This document shows, piece by piece, positions 9,906 through 19,621 of a stretch of DNA of 33,589 nt. The stretch spans positions 1 through 33,589 of the forward strand of contig JAMQCK010000253.1 in the NCBI GenBank assembly GCA_024196135.1, read 5' to 3'. The stretch comes from Pleurotus ostreatus/Saccharomyces cerevisiae fusant. Taxonomy: Eukaryota > Opisthokonta. The position numbers and the translations under genes were made by a program. Positions within the stretch are counted from its first letter, which is position 1, and every line of letters begins with the position of its first letter. The notes beneath the pieces are model-generated. The model had not been told where the DNA came from. It made no database searches and saw only the letters and a list, made by a program, of their open reading frames with translations.

Positions 9906-11347
9906 ATGACCATGGAAACTCAGCAGCAGCAGCTCGAGCTCAGCGAGGCAGCCATCCACGGCCTCCCCAACGAACTCCTTGCAGACATATTCGACACGAC
10001 CGTCAAGAGCGTGCACGAGAGCGCAGAACTGGTACTGGTGACGCTTGAGGTACGTGCCCACACGCCGATGTGAACGAGCGCCCGAGGCTGAGAGTCCCGC
10101 AGCACGTATGCCGACGATGGCGGAGCGTGCTTCTGACAACGCCGACGCTGTGGACGTGCGTGACCATACAACACCCTCGCGCGCGCCCACGCCATCCGCT
10201 CAGCCGCATGCGCGCGTATCTGACACGCTCCGGCGCGTGCCCGCTATACGTCCGGCTCACAGACTCTGACGACGCCTTCACCTTTCTGCCCTTTCTCCTA
10301 CCGCATATAGGAAGAATACGGTACCTTTCCATCGACGGAAGAACGGTAGAAGGACTTTCTCTCATCTCAGCGTTCTTCCGAGACTTTGCTGCGCCTGAAC
10401 TGCTCTACCTGAAGTTCACTCTCAATTTTCACACGCCACCGTTAGCCGTTCAGCAGGCCTTGATGCCCATGACCGTATTCGCTGGAGGAACACCGAACCT
10501 GACGCATGTGCACATCCAACTCTCCGGTGCACTCGACGTCTTCCCTCTGCATATACCCGAGAACACAGCATCATTGAAGATTACACCATATCCGACGACA
10601 GTAGCGTCCGCCTGCCTTCACAGCGCCCTGGACGTCGTTCACAACCTCACTGAAATCTTCGTACACGGTCAGCTCATCCCAGTGAACACATCTGCGTACG
10701 GCATGGACACCATCGAGGCGCCCCGTCTGCGCCGTCTCACGCAGGTCGTCGGTCGCAGGCGAAGCACATCCTTCTGGCCCGCGGTCCTGCGTGCACCCAT
10801 GCTCGAGCATATCACCCTATACGCCAGGGAGAGAAGGGACCTGGAAGGTTTCTTCGGCGACGCGCCCGCGTCCTTCGAGGACCTCGCCATCCCCGAACAG
10901 CCCATGCTCCGCTCCCTCATCATCGCCACCAACCACTACAAAGGCCACCGCTGCGACAATCCACCCTGGCGCGGCTGCGAGGCCCTCCGCATCTGCAGCC
11001 ACCTGCACAACGTCCTCGCGACCGTGCGCCACCTCACCCTGGTCAATGTCTGCAGGGGCGGGGAGGTGCTCGCGGATATGCTGGCGCGGACGCCGGAGGG
11101 ACAGAGGATGCCAAAACTTGGGGTGGTGGAGGTGTCCTCGCCGTCGATGGATTGGGAGCGGCTTTGCGGCATGCTCGACCTGAGGAGGGATGCGGGATAC
11201 CCTTTGCGTGTTGTTGGGCTTAGTCCGGCGGCGGTTGAGGAGGGCGCGGATTACCTCTGTTCGAGGATGGAGGTTATACGGGACTTTTCAGAGACTGAGG
11301 CTTTGCGGGATCCGTTTGCTGACGGGCAAGTTATGGATGGTCTATAG
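9906..11347 (+). CDS. F-box-like domain protein
   Basis: Exons 9906-10049 and 10103-11347 (intron GTACGT...GCAG) encode 462 residues. The F-box-like motif spans the junction: LPNELLADIFDTT ... LVLVTLE then HVCRRWRSVLLTTPTLWTCV. This would dock to Skp1 in an SCF ubiquitin ligase. The rest is a leucine-rich solenoid-like region (LTHVHIQLSG, LRRLTQVV, MLEHITLY) of the kind found in the large agaricomycete F-box families; the substrate is unknown. Two in-frame ATGs (9906 and 9912) are possible; the second has a better context (CCATGG). Agaricomycete genomes carry hundreds of such genes, so orthology cannot be claimed. Confidence 0.88.
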
Positions 11348-11485
11348 AGTTCTTGTCAATATTCGGTGATATAATACAGTGAGTATGTACAATCCGTATA
11401 ATGCGGTGGGATGTCTATGCTGTGTGCAAATGATGAGTTTGTCTATGCAATGTCGCGTCGTCTCTGTAGCTATGCAGGTAATGCC

Positions 11486-12244
11486 CTAATACGGACCAGT
11501 GTTGCCGTAGACAGGGTAACCGTGAGGCATAGGGCTCGCGAAGCGTCCAAAGCCCGGGTCTTTCGTGGTATGATGCGACGGTGTGGTAGCCACTCCGTAA
11601 GGGTGAGCGTTCGATGGCCGCCGCTGGCGGCTAGAGGCAGAGCGGTCGACCGTCTTGGCGCTCGCAAAGCCAACGACACGGATATCGCCCTCTTTCGTGA
11701 GGACGAAGTGGTCCTCGCTTAATAGCTCGTTCACGCTGACATTTCTGCTCAGTATTTGCGCCAGGATCGCTTGCATGTCTGGACTGCGGAGAAAGTTCAT
11801 CAGCGAACATGTATGGGTGGCATATGTGGCGCGGACTCACCGATGAAAATCTGTGCGGTATACAGGTCCGCCTGAGCAATACTGCATCACCAGCACACTG
11901 CAGGCCTGTCCATTCTTCGCGTCGCGGCCGTCGAAGTAACCATAGACGTTGGGCACGACGCGCCCTTGCAAAGGATGCAGCTCTTGCGCGTACAATCTGT
12001 ACTCCCTATCCAAGGCGGCACGCTCAGCGTCATTCCACGCAAACTTCATCACGACAGGCATGAGCTCGATCGACCCGGCGGGTCCGTACTCCGCGACGTA
12101 TACGCGTGGGTGGCGCTTCCGCTCGCTGCCCTTCACGGGGCGCATGTAGCCGGCAGTGAGGTGTTGTGGGTGGCCGCGGGCGGTCTTGTCCAGGGACCAC
12201 ATCTTCTGGGTGTAGTCGCCCCAGGAGATCTCGAGTAGTGACAT
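11486..12244 (-). CDS. Small protein kinase-like protein lacking catalytic motifs
   Basis: Exons 12244-11841 and 11783-11486 (intron GTGAGT...CGCAG) encode 233 residues. It looks like a shortened kinase fold: PVVMKFA with a candidate VAIK lysine, an Arg/Glu-rich helix (ERAALDREYRLY), a hinge (SVLVMQYCSGGP), then LSRNVSVNELLSEDHFVL in the catalytic-loop position and IRVVGFASA in the DFG position. The HRD Asp and the DFG Asp are both missing, and there is no APE segment. It is therefore likely a pseudokinase or a decayed member of a basidiomycete-specific kinase-like family. A TATA box 116 bases upstream supports this start. Function unknown. Confidence 0.75.
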
Positions 12245-12359
12245 GGCGGAGGGTTTGGTGGCGGGTGGCAGGGTTGAACTTGTGTGGCGCGGGTGGTGGC
12301 AGGTGCCGGAGGACGACGACGGGAGGACAGGTGGCTTGGATGGCGGGAAGTGACCGCTA

Positions 12360-12367
12360 CTTATATA
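12360..12367 (-). promoter_or_regulatory. TATA box of the kinase-like gene
   Basis: TATATAAG read on the minus strand, 116 bases upstream of the ATG at 12244. Confidence 0.6.
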
Positions 12368-12444
12368 CCATCCTATGTGTGGCCTGCATGGGTCACAACA
12401 ACGCGCGCGCGAAGTTCGAGGCAAAGGACGCACAAACACCATGA

Positions 12445-13015
12445 ATGGTCATAGACCATCCCCATTAGGCTTCTATATGTTGCAACGGAACATGCCGAAC
12501 GGTCTTCTCAAAACGCCTTGTCCTATGGACACGCGACGTGCAGAAGGCACTGAAAGGGCTCTTCTCTCAGTCATGGTCCAGCCGGACATGAGTAAAGCGA
12601 AGCAAAGGATAGATGAAGGTCGTTAGAACGGAGTTGCTTGGATACCTACAAAGCAAAACACACCTTAGGGCCTGTTCGGGAAAAAGAAATACGTCGAAGT
12701 TAGCCGACTTACCTGCCTTACAAGGCAGGTTGACGAAGATCGGCGAACTTTCGACCGGTCGAGACCTGACTTACTTGCCTTCAAAGGCAGGTAAGTCACG
12801 CAAGTTAGCTGACTATGACGTGTTTCTTTTTCCCGAACAGACCCTTAAGCTTACTCGGCCTCATGGTCAAACAAAAGTCAGGCCAGGCTAGAGCAACAAA
12901 TATACTAGTAAGTTCATTGGTATTATACTACAAAATATCTACCACTACACCTAAATCGCCACTACAGCCTCCTCCGCATGGATATATACATACACCCCTC
13001 CAAGCCACCCGCCTC
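12445..13015. other. Intergenic region containing a MITE
   Basis: No gene is visible. The right half contains the transposable element at 12668-12844. The flanks are AT-richer than the neighbouring genes, and the right flank leads into the 3' end of the second F-box-like gene. Confidence 0.6.
12668..12844. mobile_element. MITE of PIF/Harbinger (Tourist) type, 177 bp
   Basis: Terminal inverted repeats of 28 bp: the left end reads GGGCCTGTTCGGG then AAAAAGAAATACGTC, and the right end on the other strand reads GGGTCTGTTCGGG then AAAAAGAAACACGTC (26 of 28 identical). Both ends are flanked by TTA (12665-12667 and 12845-12847), the 3-bp target duplication of PIF/Harbinger elements, whose ends typically begin GGG.CTGTT. 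The inside holds two further palindromes, ACCTGCCTT/AAGGCAGGT (12711-12730) and CTTGCCTT/AAGGCAGGTAAG (12775-12796), so the whole element can fold. It has no coding capacity and would need a transposase from elsewhere. Confidence 0.88.
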
Positions 13016-14356
13016 TCACGCACGATCCGGCATCGACTTCCAGTCAGCATCGACGACTTGGATATGATATCGCGCCAGCCGCTTGCCCCATGCCTTCATC
13101 TGACCCTGCAAACCCGCCTCCTGTGCTCGCCCGGCAACGCCCTTGCGAAGCCAGCGCACATCCCGCATCCGCAGTACGCAGAGTTCAGGAAGGCGAGGCA
13201 GCAGCTTCTCCAATACAGGCCACCAGTCACTTGCCGGGCGAGGGATGGATAGCATCCGAAGTGGGTGCGTGGCGCCTGGCTCCAGGCGGAGCACCGGCAG
13301 CGGGTTCTCGAGGGAGAGGTGTCGCAGCTGTGGGCACGTGCTGAGCAGGTCCACGGGCGATGGGTGCAGACGTGTGGGCCACGACTTGGGAGTGAAAAGC
13401 AGCAAGGACTTGAGCTCCTTCCCGTGCGTGAAGATAAGCTGCGACACGAGGGAGGCGGGGAAGGGGACGTCGTCGTATGGCGTGACCGTCAGCTTGCGTA
13501 GTGATGGGAGGGGTGATTGCAAGAGGGACATGAGGAGGGTCGAGTTGTGGAGCGATATCAGGGAAAGTGTGTGGAGATGGGGGAGGTTGAGGGTCTTGAC
13601 GATGGACTCATCAACCACGCTGGAGGCGAAGTCGAGCTCGGTGGGGTCTGGACCGCCGCCAATTACTTCTAATTCCTCGAGGTTGGGGCACGATGCGACC
13701 AACTTGAGGATGGGCTCGTCCTGGCCCGTAGCAGAAGGGACGTAGGTGATCCCGCAGAGGGACCGTAGGTGTTGCGACTCCCATCGGTCCGCCAGAGCCA
13801 GTATAGGTCGTCGGCTCATGACAAAGGAGGGGTTCAAGCTCAACTTCGCGAGGTGCGGAAGGAGCGGGAAGAGCTGGGTCAGGAGCGAGTCGAGCTTGAG
13901 GGCTTGCGCTCGCCCCGTGAACTCCAGCTGCGAAAGATCGAGGACCTGCACCCATCGTCCGGGCGCCGAGTAGGGTATCCGCCGAATGGAGTCCCACTTC
14001 TCGTCGCATTCGTGCAGGTGTTTGTATAGCTTGTCGAGGGACGAAAGATGGGATATGCGAATGGTGTGATACAGGAGGGGGAGGGCGATTTCCTGAGGAC
14101 TTGATCAGTGCTTGCTGCGGGGGAAAGTCAGCACACGACATACCTTCAGCTCTTTGTTCACTAACAGAAGATTCCAAGCTTCCGCCGTCTCCCGCGTGTC
14201 GTCCAGGACGTAGTCCAGTATCCGTGCCCACACTTCCGATGGTAGGTGGACGGGGGGCTTGCGGATGGGGAGCAAGGGTAATAGCATGAGGCGCCCGCTG
14301 AACTTGTCGTATGGGCGGGGGCGTAGTATAACCTTGGAGGTAATCATAGAGGACAT
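13016..14356 (-). CDS. F-box-like protein with leucine-rich region
   Basis: Exons 14356-14144 and 14092-13016 (intron GTATGT...CAG) encode 429 residues. The N-terminus has an F-box-like segment, LPSEVWARILDYVLDD...AWNLLLVNKELK then EIALPLLYHTIRI, where the second half is created by splicing. It continues HLHECDEKWDSIRRI...VLDLSQLEF and leucine-rich repeat-like units (LVASCPNLEELEVIGG, PHLHTLSLISL, CPQLRHLSLE). It likely acts as a substrate adaptor of an SCF ubiquitin ligase. I chose the ATG at 14356: the TATA box at 14414-14419 would place the transcript start near 14385, just after the alternative ATG at 14392. It is not a close copy of the F-box-like gene at 9906. Confidence 0.85.
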
Positions 14357-15754
14357 TGTCGACAGACGGTAGAAGACGAATATTGCGGACATCTTGGTCG
14401 TTCCCCGCGTACCTTTATACCCCGAGAGCGCAGGCACCAGCGTCCGACTCAGCACGAATGTTGCCGAGCGACGCCCGACGGCAGGAAGAGAAAGGATGAT
14501 AAGCGGCCTGACTCTACCCCGCGCTCATAAACCACCCGCACGTGGCTTGCATCATTCCCCGGACCCCCTTCACCATCATCGCGTCTTGGGGACTTCCTTG
14601 CTTGTCGACTTCAAGGTACTCGTCTGAAGGGTGGGAGACAGCCATATCTGCTATGTACTCCGCCTTGCATATCGACGGAAAACATTCATTTCCATGGTAT
14701 TTGTAAGGACTCCGATGCTCAACGCACAATACACACCCCTTTGCGGACCCAACCGACGTCACGAAAAGAACCCATGGAAAACCCATCCGAGCTCACAGAT
14801 GCATACGTCCTGGAAGGTGCTCCACGGCGTCGCTCGCCGAGAAGGAGGCACTGTCGGTGAAAATCGAGCACGCCCGCAAGGTACCCGACGCCTACGAGTC
14901 ACCGTCGCGAGCCTCCCGAGTCATTCCTAAAGCCCAAGGTGGGAGCAGACGACATGGCCCGACGTCGAAGAGCACTGGGGGCGCACACCAGACCGTCGAG
15001 GCCGCCGTCTAGCACGAAGTTATGACTCGAAAGCGCAGGACGAGAGCAGTCTACGACGAAAGGTCCGCACGCTCGTGAGATAAGGGAGCGCGCAGAGATA
15101 GCAAAGGTCGTAAGATACGCGAGCGTACCCTGGTCGCTCGCTTGGCGGCGGCAGCCTCCATTCATGGAAGAGGGAGGCGCGCAAGTTCAACATGCGGCGG
15201 GCATTCCCGAGGAGTTGTGATGGACCGGTCCGAACTCTCCCTTGCCGAAGTCGGCCGGAGCTTGCCGGAGCTTCAACATGCGTGTGACATCACGCCTCTG
15301 AACCTCCTTCCGGTGCAGCTTGGGCATTTCCGGAAGCAAAGGGACTGCCCTGACGCTGATTCCGAGAACATACGGACATAACGACGACGTCCTCCGACCT
15401 TTTGACATCATACTCAGCGAAGTTCGCCGACAAAACCTGTGAAGAGGCGTCTATGTTCACTCATCGGACGCGACCGCTCACGACGCTATCCTTAGAGATC
15501 TCGTCTATATCGCCAATACTCGGGCATACGGTGGCGCTTAATGCATACGACAGACTAGCGACATCGATAGCTGGTGGGTACCGTTATGGATAAAATACAA
15601 GCTTTTACAGGATTACAGTATGCTGCTCTCTACCATCCCGTCCGTACAGTGCTTTGGCACTTCCCTTGACCTTCTAATCAGCGCATACTTAGTCGTTTGC
15701 TTCTTGTACGGGGTACTTGTGCTGCACTCCATGTCAGCTATCCCATCCCTTTCC
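14357..15754. other. 1.4-kb region without a recognisable gene
   Basis: Short open frames exist on both strands (for example 14631-14930 and 15142-15381 on the plus strand, 14514-14786 and 14899-15165 on the minus strand). None has a family motif or joins into a longer spliced frame that I can defend. The stretch 15211-15380 (plus-strand reading SELSLAEVGRSLPELQHA...) looks somewhat protein-like and may be a remnant. The first 100 bases form the promoter of the F-box-like gene. Confidence 0.5.
14414..14419 (-). promoter_or_regulatory. TATA box of the second F-box-like gene
   Basis: TATAAA on the minus strand, 58 bases before the ATG at 14356 and only about 22 before the ATG at 14392. It favours the downstream start. 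Confidence 0.6.
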
Positions 15755-17270
15755 TTACTCTGACACCAAACGGACCTTGGTGCTGTCGAACGCATCAAGC
15801 CCGGCAGCGACCCTGGCACCCGCGACCATTCCGCTCCAGTCGAGGACGTCGAGGTTGGTGGTGCCCGCTTGTTGGGCGGATCGGTGCAGCGCGCGTGCGG
15901 TAAGGAGATGCTGGTATGCGACGTCGATGGCGGGTAAGGGTACATCGTTCTTGGTGCTTAAGTGACGGATGTGGCTTGGGTGGTAGACACAGTCAGCGAA
16001 GTTTCAGAGAGAGGAAGATTGAATCAACCTGGCATCCTTGATTCCCCCGTCGATGGAGAAGCCGGTGGTACCGTCGAAGTTGTCGTGTGCCATACGGTTG
16101 GCGTAGTTGACCATACTGATACGATGGTCAGACTTTGGTCAGTACACGCGCATTGAACGTACTTTGGTGCGGGGAGCATTTCTTGTCACAAATGTACATG
16201 TCAGAGGGCAGACACAGTTTTGAGAAGAGAAACGCATACCCTGAACAAACGTCAAGACATTCGACGGGTCAATTCCGGACTTGTCAGCGAAGGTGAAGCT
16301 AAGCAGCGTCAGAACCTCGGGCGTGACCGATATTCACAACATGCGCACCCTTCGGCGAGAACTTCTATTGTTCCCAAGATCATCGAATTGCCGATGAGCT
16401 TGAACGTCGGTGCTGTGAATTTTTTAAAAAAATAAGTATGTAGTCCAGATACGAATACGCAAGCACACACCTTTGATGATGTTGCCACCAAGATCCAAAA
16501 CCTTCCGCCCGACACTCGGGACGAGCAGATGCGCGACCTCCTTCTTTGCGCGATAGTCACCGCTCATGATGATCACGAGCTGTGCCTTATCAGCGGTAGC
16601 AGGAGGGCCGAACACGGGCGAGGTGACGAGGTGACAATGGGGGAGGGTGGTGATGAGGCTGTCGAGCTGGATCGCCAGGGAGGGGAAGATCTACGACGCA
16701 TACGTCAGTACATCGAGAGGGACAGCGAGTGAGGCTGGGTGCACCGTGCTGGTCTCGACGAAGATCTTCAAGTTCGAGGCTGGCTTGCTCTAGATCCGCC
16801 GAGGTAAGGACGACGAATCGGCGGGGACGACAGCGGCGCACCTTGAGCGTCTCGGCGAACTGCTCGTAGACGGACTTGACCACAGAATCCTCGTTGAGCG
16901 AGGTGAAGATGATGTCGCATTGCTCGACGAGGTCGGTGAGGTCGTTCGCGATGCGGACGAGCGTGCCGAGTTCCTTCTGCAGCTCCTCCGACTTGGAGGG
17001 CGTGCGGTTCCAGACGAGCAGAGGGGGGCCGTCGCGCTTGCCCTTGGCGAGGTTGCGCGCCATGAGGTAGCCCATGTTACCTATGAGCTAGTTAGGTAAC
17101 CGCATACCACAACCACGTCTCGCGCATACCAAGGCCGACCCATCTACGAAGCCGCGTCAGTACAATCTCAATGGCGTTTAGCAGTCCATGTACCCAAGTT
17201 TCCTTTGCCGCCCCGGCGACGGCGGCCTCGAGAAGGGCACCGTCTGCTGGTTGATACTGAGCGAAGACAT
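15755..17270 (-). CDS. NAD(P)-binding dehydrogenase of the 6PGDH / 3-hydroxyisobutyrate dehydrogenase family
   Basis: Ten exons: 17270-17194, 17143-17130, 17080-16842, 16789-16745, 16690-16471, 16412-16349, 16298-16240, 16181-16163, 16115-16029 and 15974-15755. They join to 347 residues. The nucleotide-binding GLGNMG is assembled across exons 2 and 3; VWNRTPSK follows beta-2 and suggests NADP preference (Asn-Arg). Then come CDIIFTSLNED and the VETST switch, the substrate-side SPVFGPPATA, a conserved GGNIIKA, and the C-terminal helical domain KLIGNSMILGTIEVLAEG...FADKSGIDPSNVL...FSIDGGIKDASH. The family reduces or oxidises beta-hydroxyacids; the substrate of this fungal subgroup is unknown. 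Exons of 14 and 19 bases are unusually short. It lies head-to-tail with the short-chain dehydrogenase 188 bases upstream. Confidence 0.9.
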
Positions 17271-17458
17271 TGACGATGAGCGCAGGGTGCAAGATCAGTG
17301 CATCGTCATGCGATCTCGCCTGGATGGACGGATCGGGTTAGGCCTCGGCCCCCGCGGACTTCTAGAAACAATGGAATTCCGACGCCGAAGACAACAATAG
17401 GTTGCCCCAAACGGGGATACAGGCGGGCAACGTGCTACTGACTTCGTCCTCGTGTCAC

Positions 17459-18751
17459 TCAGCTAGCAAGCGCCTCGTTGACGACGCGCTCAGAGAGGTC
17501 CCATAGCTTCGTCGCCAGGGCTTCGTCCTGCGCGAGCTCGCTGCCGGGTGCAATCTGGCCGAAGGGCACCACGTACGCGCCGGCGTACTTCTCTTTCTCC
17601 GCCCACACCTCCGGTGCGGCAGCAGCGAACAACGGGGTCGTGGCGCCATCGAGGGGTTTGTAAGGCAATTGACTGGCACGCTCTTCTCCGACAAACCTAA
17701 TGCACCCATCCGTGCAGACATACCCAGGGTCGACAGCGAGAGCGACTACCGGCACACCTTCTGCGTCGAAGACCTTCTGCAACTGCTTGATGAAAAGGAT
17801 GTTGGCGAGTTTGGAGGCGGCTAGGAGAACTAGGCAGTCAGTTGAGTGAGTGAAGCGAAGGTTCGGTGGTGACGCACAGTACTGATGGGCGAGACGCATG
17901 CCTTCGGGGATGTCGGCAGATACGGCGCTGAAGGATTCCCTAGTTTCGAAGTCGACACTACCGGGTTTGACCTGATCATGCCAAGAAGAGGATACCTATA
18001 TGGCGTCGAGTAAGTGAGCAGAAGACGTCGTTCATGATGCTATTGACTCACCGACACTACGCGTACTCCTTCAGATGGGTTTTCTTTCGCAGTCTTCTTC
18101 AGCAGGGGAAGTAGCTCGCGCGTAAGAACGAAAGGTCCAAGATGGCTGCCAACACGTCCGTCAACATACGCGCGAGATCAGCATATATTGAACGTACTTC
18201 ACGGCGTACGTGAGCGAGACGCCGTACGACGTCTGTTCTTCCGGGGGAGCTGACCTAGTACGTGGAGTCAATGCTTGGCACCAAGTAAAGTGCGACAGCA
18301 ACTCACATAGCAGCATTGTTCGCCAGAATGTCAAGGCGATCCTCCGTCTCCAGCACCTTCGCCGCCGCTTCCTTCACCTGCTTCAGGTCCGATATTTCCG
18401 CGACGAAAGGGAGCACTTCGGCCTTGGGATTCGCCTTCTTGAGGGCGTCGATCCCGGCTTGCGCCTTCTCAGCGGTCCGCGCACCGATGTAGACCTTGGC
18501 ACCTTTGTTCGAGAGTTGTTGGGCGATGTTGAAGCCGATGCCGCCTGGGGAGCTGGAATATGGGAGATCAAAACAATGCCGATACGGTGCAGGAGATGAG
18601 AGGACGTACTTTGCGCCAGTGACCAGGGCGACTTTGCCCATCAAGTCGGCCATCTTGTTCGCGAAATCCCATCGCTATTCGAACATCAGCTATGTCACTC
18701 GCAGGCGGTAGCATGGATGCTCACCTCGCTAACGGGTGGTAAATGGGCCAT
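17459..18751 (-). CDS. Short-chain dehydrogenase/reductase (retinol dehydrogenase / WWOX-like)
   Basis: Seven exons: 18751-18725, 18674-18610, 18552-18307, 18254-18198, 18145-18052, 17995-17878 and 17820-17459. They join to 322 residues. The cofactor motif TGANSPGGIG is a TGxxxGxG variant formed by splicing. VYIGARTAEKA follows beta-2 and the Arg points to NADP(H). NNAA replaces the usual NNAG. VNHLGPFVLTRELLPLL precedes VSVSSSW with the catalytic Ser, and YSASK is the catalytic Tyr-x3-Lys. A C-terminal segment (DGATTPLFAAAAPEVWAEKEKYAGAYVVPFGQ) matches fungal relatives of this group. Substrate unknown, probably a small carbonyl or alcohol. The start at 18751 (MAHLPPVSERWDFANKM) is preferred to the internal ATG at 18653 because the 5' exon splices cleanly. 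Confidence 0.92.
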
Positions 18752-18949
18752 TATGTCTCGATGGATAGGGTGGTCAAGTGAAATGATATTCTACCCACGT
18801 ACTCATACCGCCCTTTTAACTTAACGTCTGAGCAACCCATTGCGCGCTATCAAAGGCGCACAACGGGCATTGCCGAAGATCCGATGACCGGAAGAGGCGA
18901 CGACGAGCACAGCGTCCCGAGCGCGCGGCGGCGCTACGACACGCACCCA

Positions 18950-18965
18950 CTCCGATCAATCGGAG
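18950..18965. promoter_or_regulatory. CCG-N6-CGG palindrome, possible Zn2Cys6 factor site
   Basis: CTCCGATCAATCGGAG is an inverted repeat with 7-base arms, about 200 bases upstream of the short-chain dehydrogenase start. CCG and CGG triplets six bases apart are typical half-sites of fungal Zn2Cys6 activators. Assignment is from spacing and position only. Confidence 0.3.
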
Positions 18966-19275
18966 CGCTCGCTATAATGACCATAACCCTACCGCTTCGA
19001 GGGCTCACTGTTTTATAAATCCTGCGCTCGCCTCTGCGAATGATGAAGCGATGACAGAGGCAGGACAGCGCCCATGATCTGCGACACTGTGTATCAGTAG
19101 CCACGTACCAATGTGCGAGCTCGTGAGGTGATGGGGGTCTTTATTGCTAATGTAGAAACCTGTATGCCACAGCGATAAGTACAGCGGTGCTCCGTCCCGT
19201 AGTTTATTGACTCCTAGGCTACGTAGGGCGGATAGGGCCGTTCCTTTTCAGGGACCTCCCCCGAAATAATACATT

Positions 19276-19291
19276 CCTTCCTTCCTTCCTT
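19276..19291. repeat. CCTT microsatellite (4 units)
   Basis: Four CCTT units in tandem in an intergenic stretch; no function is implied. Confidence 0.7.
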
Positions 19292-19621
19292 GTCGCCCTG
19301 GGGAGAGAGCCGAAGTATATCTGCGCGCAAGATGAGCACAGCGTAGCAAAGAGAAAAATCCAGGCGTACCTCCAAGTCTGAGCTGTGAGCGAAAATGATG
19401 GCAATCAGAAAGCTAACACAAACCTACCTTACGAGACCGACTTCAGCGCACGCTTTCGTCATGAATATTCCACTGCAATAAATTAGTGCAAAAGAGGGGC
19501 AAAATATAGTGTACTATGCTAGGATTGTCCGTCATCTCTGTCTTCCGCCGCGAAAGGTCGCCACAAGGAGCGAGGCGTCACCGCACGTCGTCAATGTGAC
19601 GGTGCGCTGGTGCTCGACGCC

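Larger units (their letters stand above)
18752..19621. other. Intergenic region between dehydrogenase promoter and transporter 3' end
   Basis: No gene is supported. It holds the CCG-N6-CGG palindrome at 18950-18965, an AT-rich TTTTATAAATC near 19011-19021, and a four-unit CCTT repeat at 19276-19291. Minus-strand frames here are short and featureless. Confidence 0.55.

Noticed and set aside
12711..12796. Hairpins as a transcription terminator or structured RNA gene
   Set aside because: They lie inside an element with terminal inverted repeats and a TTA duplication, so the MITE explains them.
17092..17292. Minus-strand frame reading PALIVNVFAQYQPADG... upstream of the dehydrogenase
   Set aside because: Another frame starting at 17270 splices exactly into GLGNMG through a 14-base exon; this one is a shadow.
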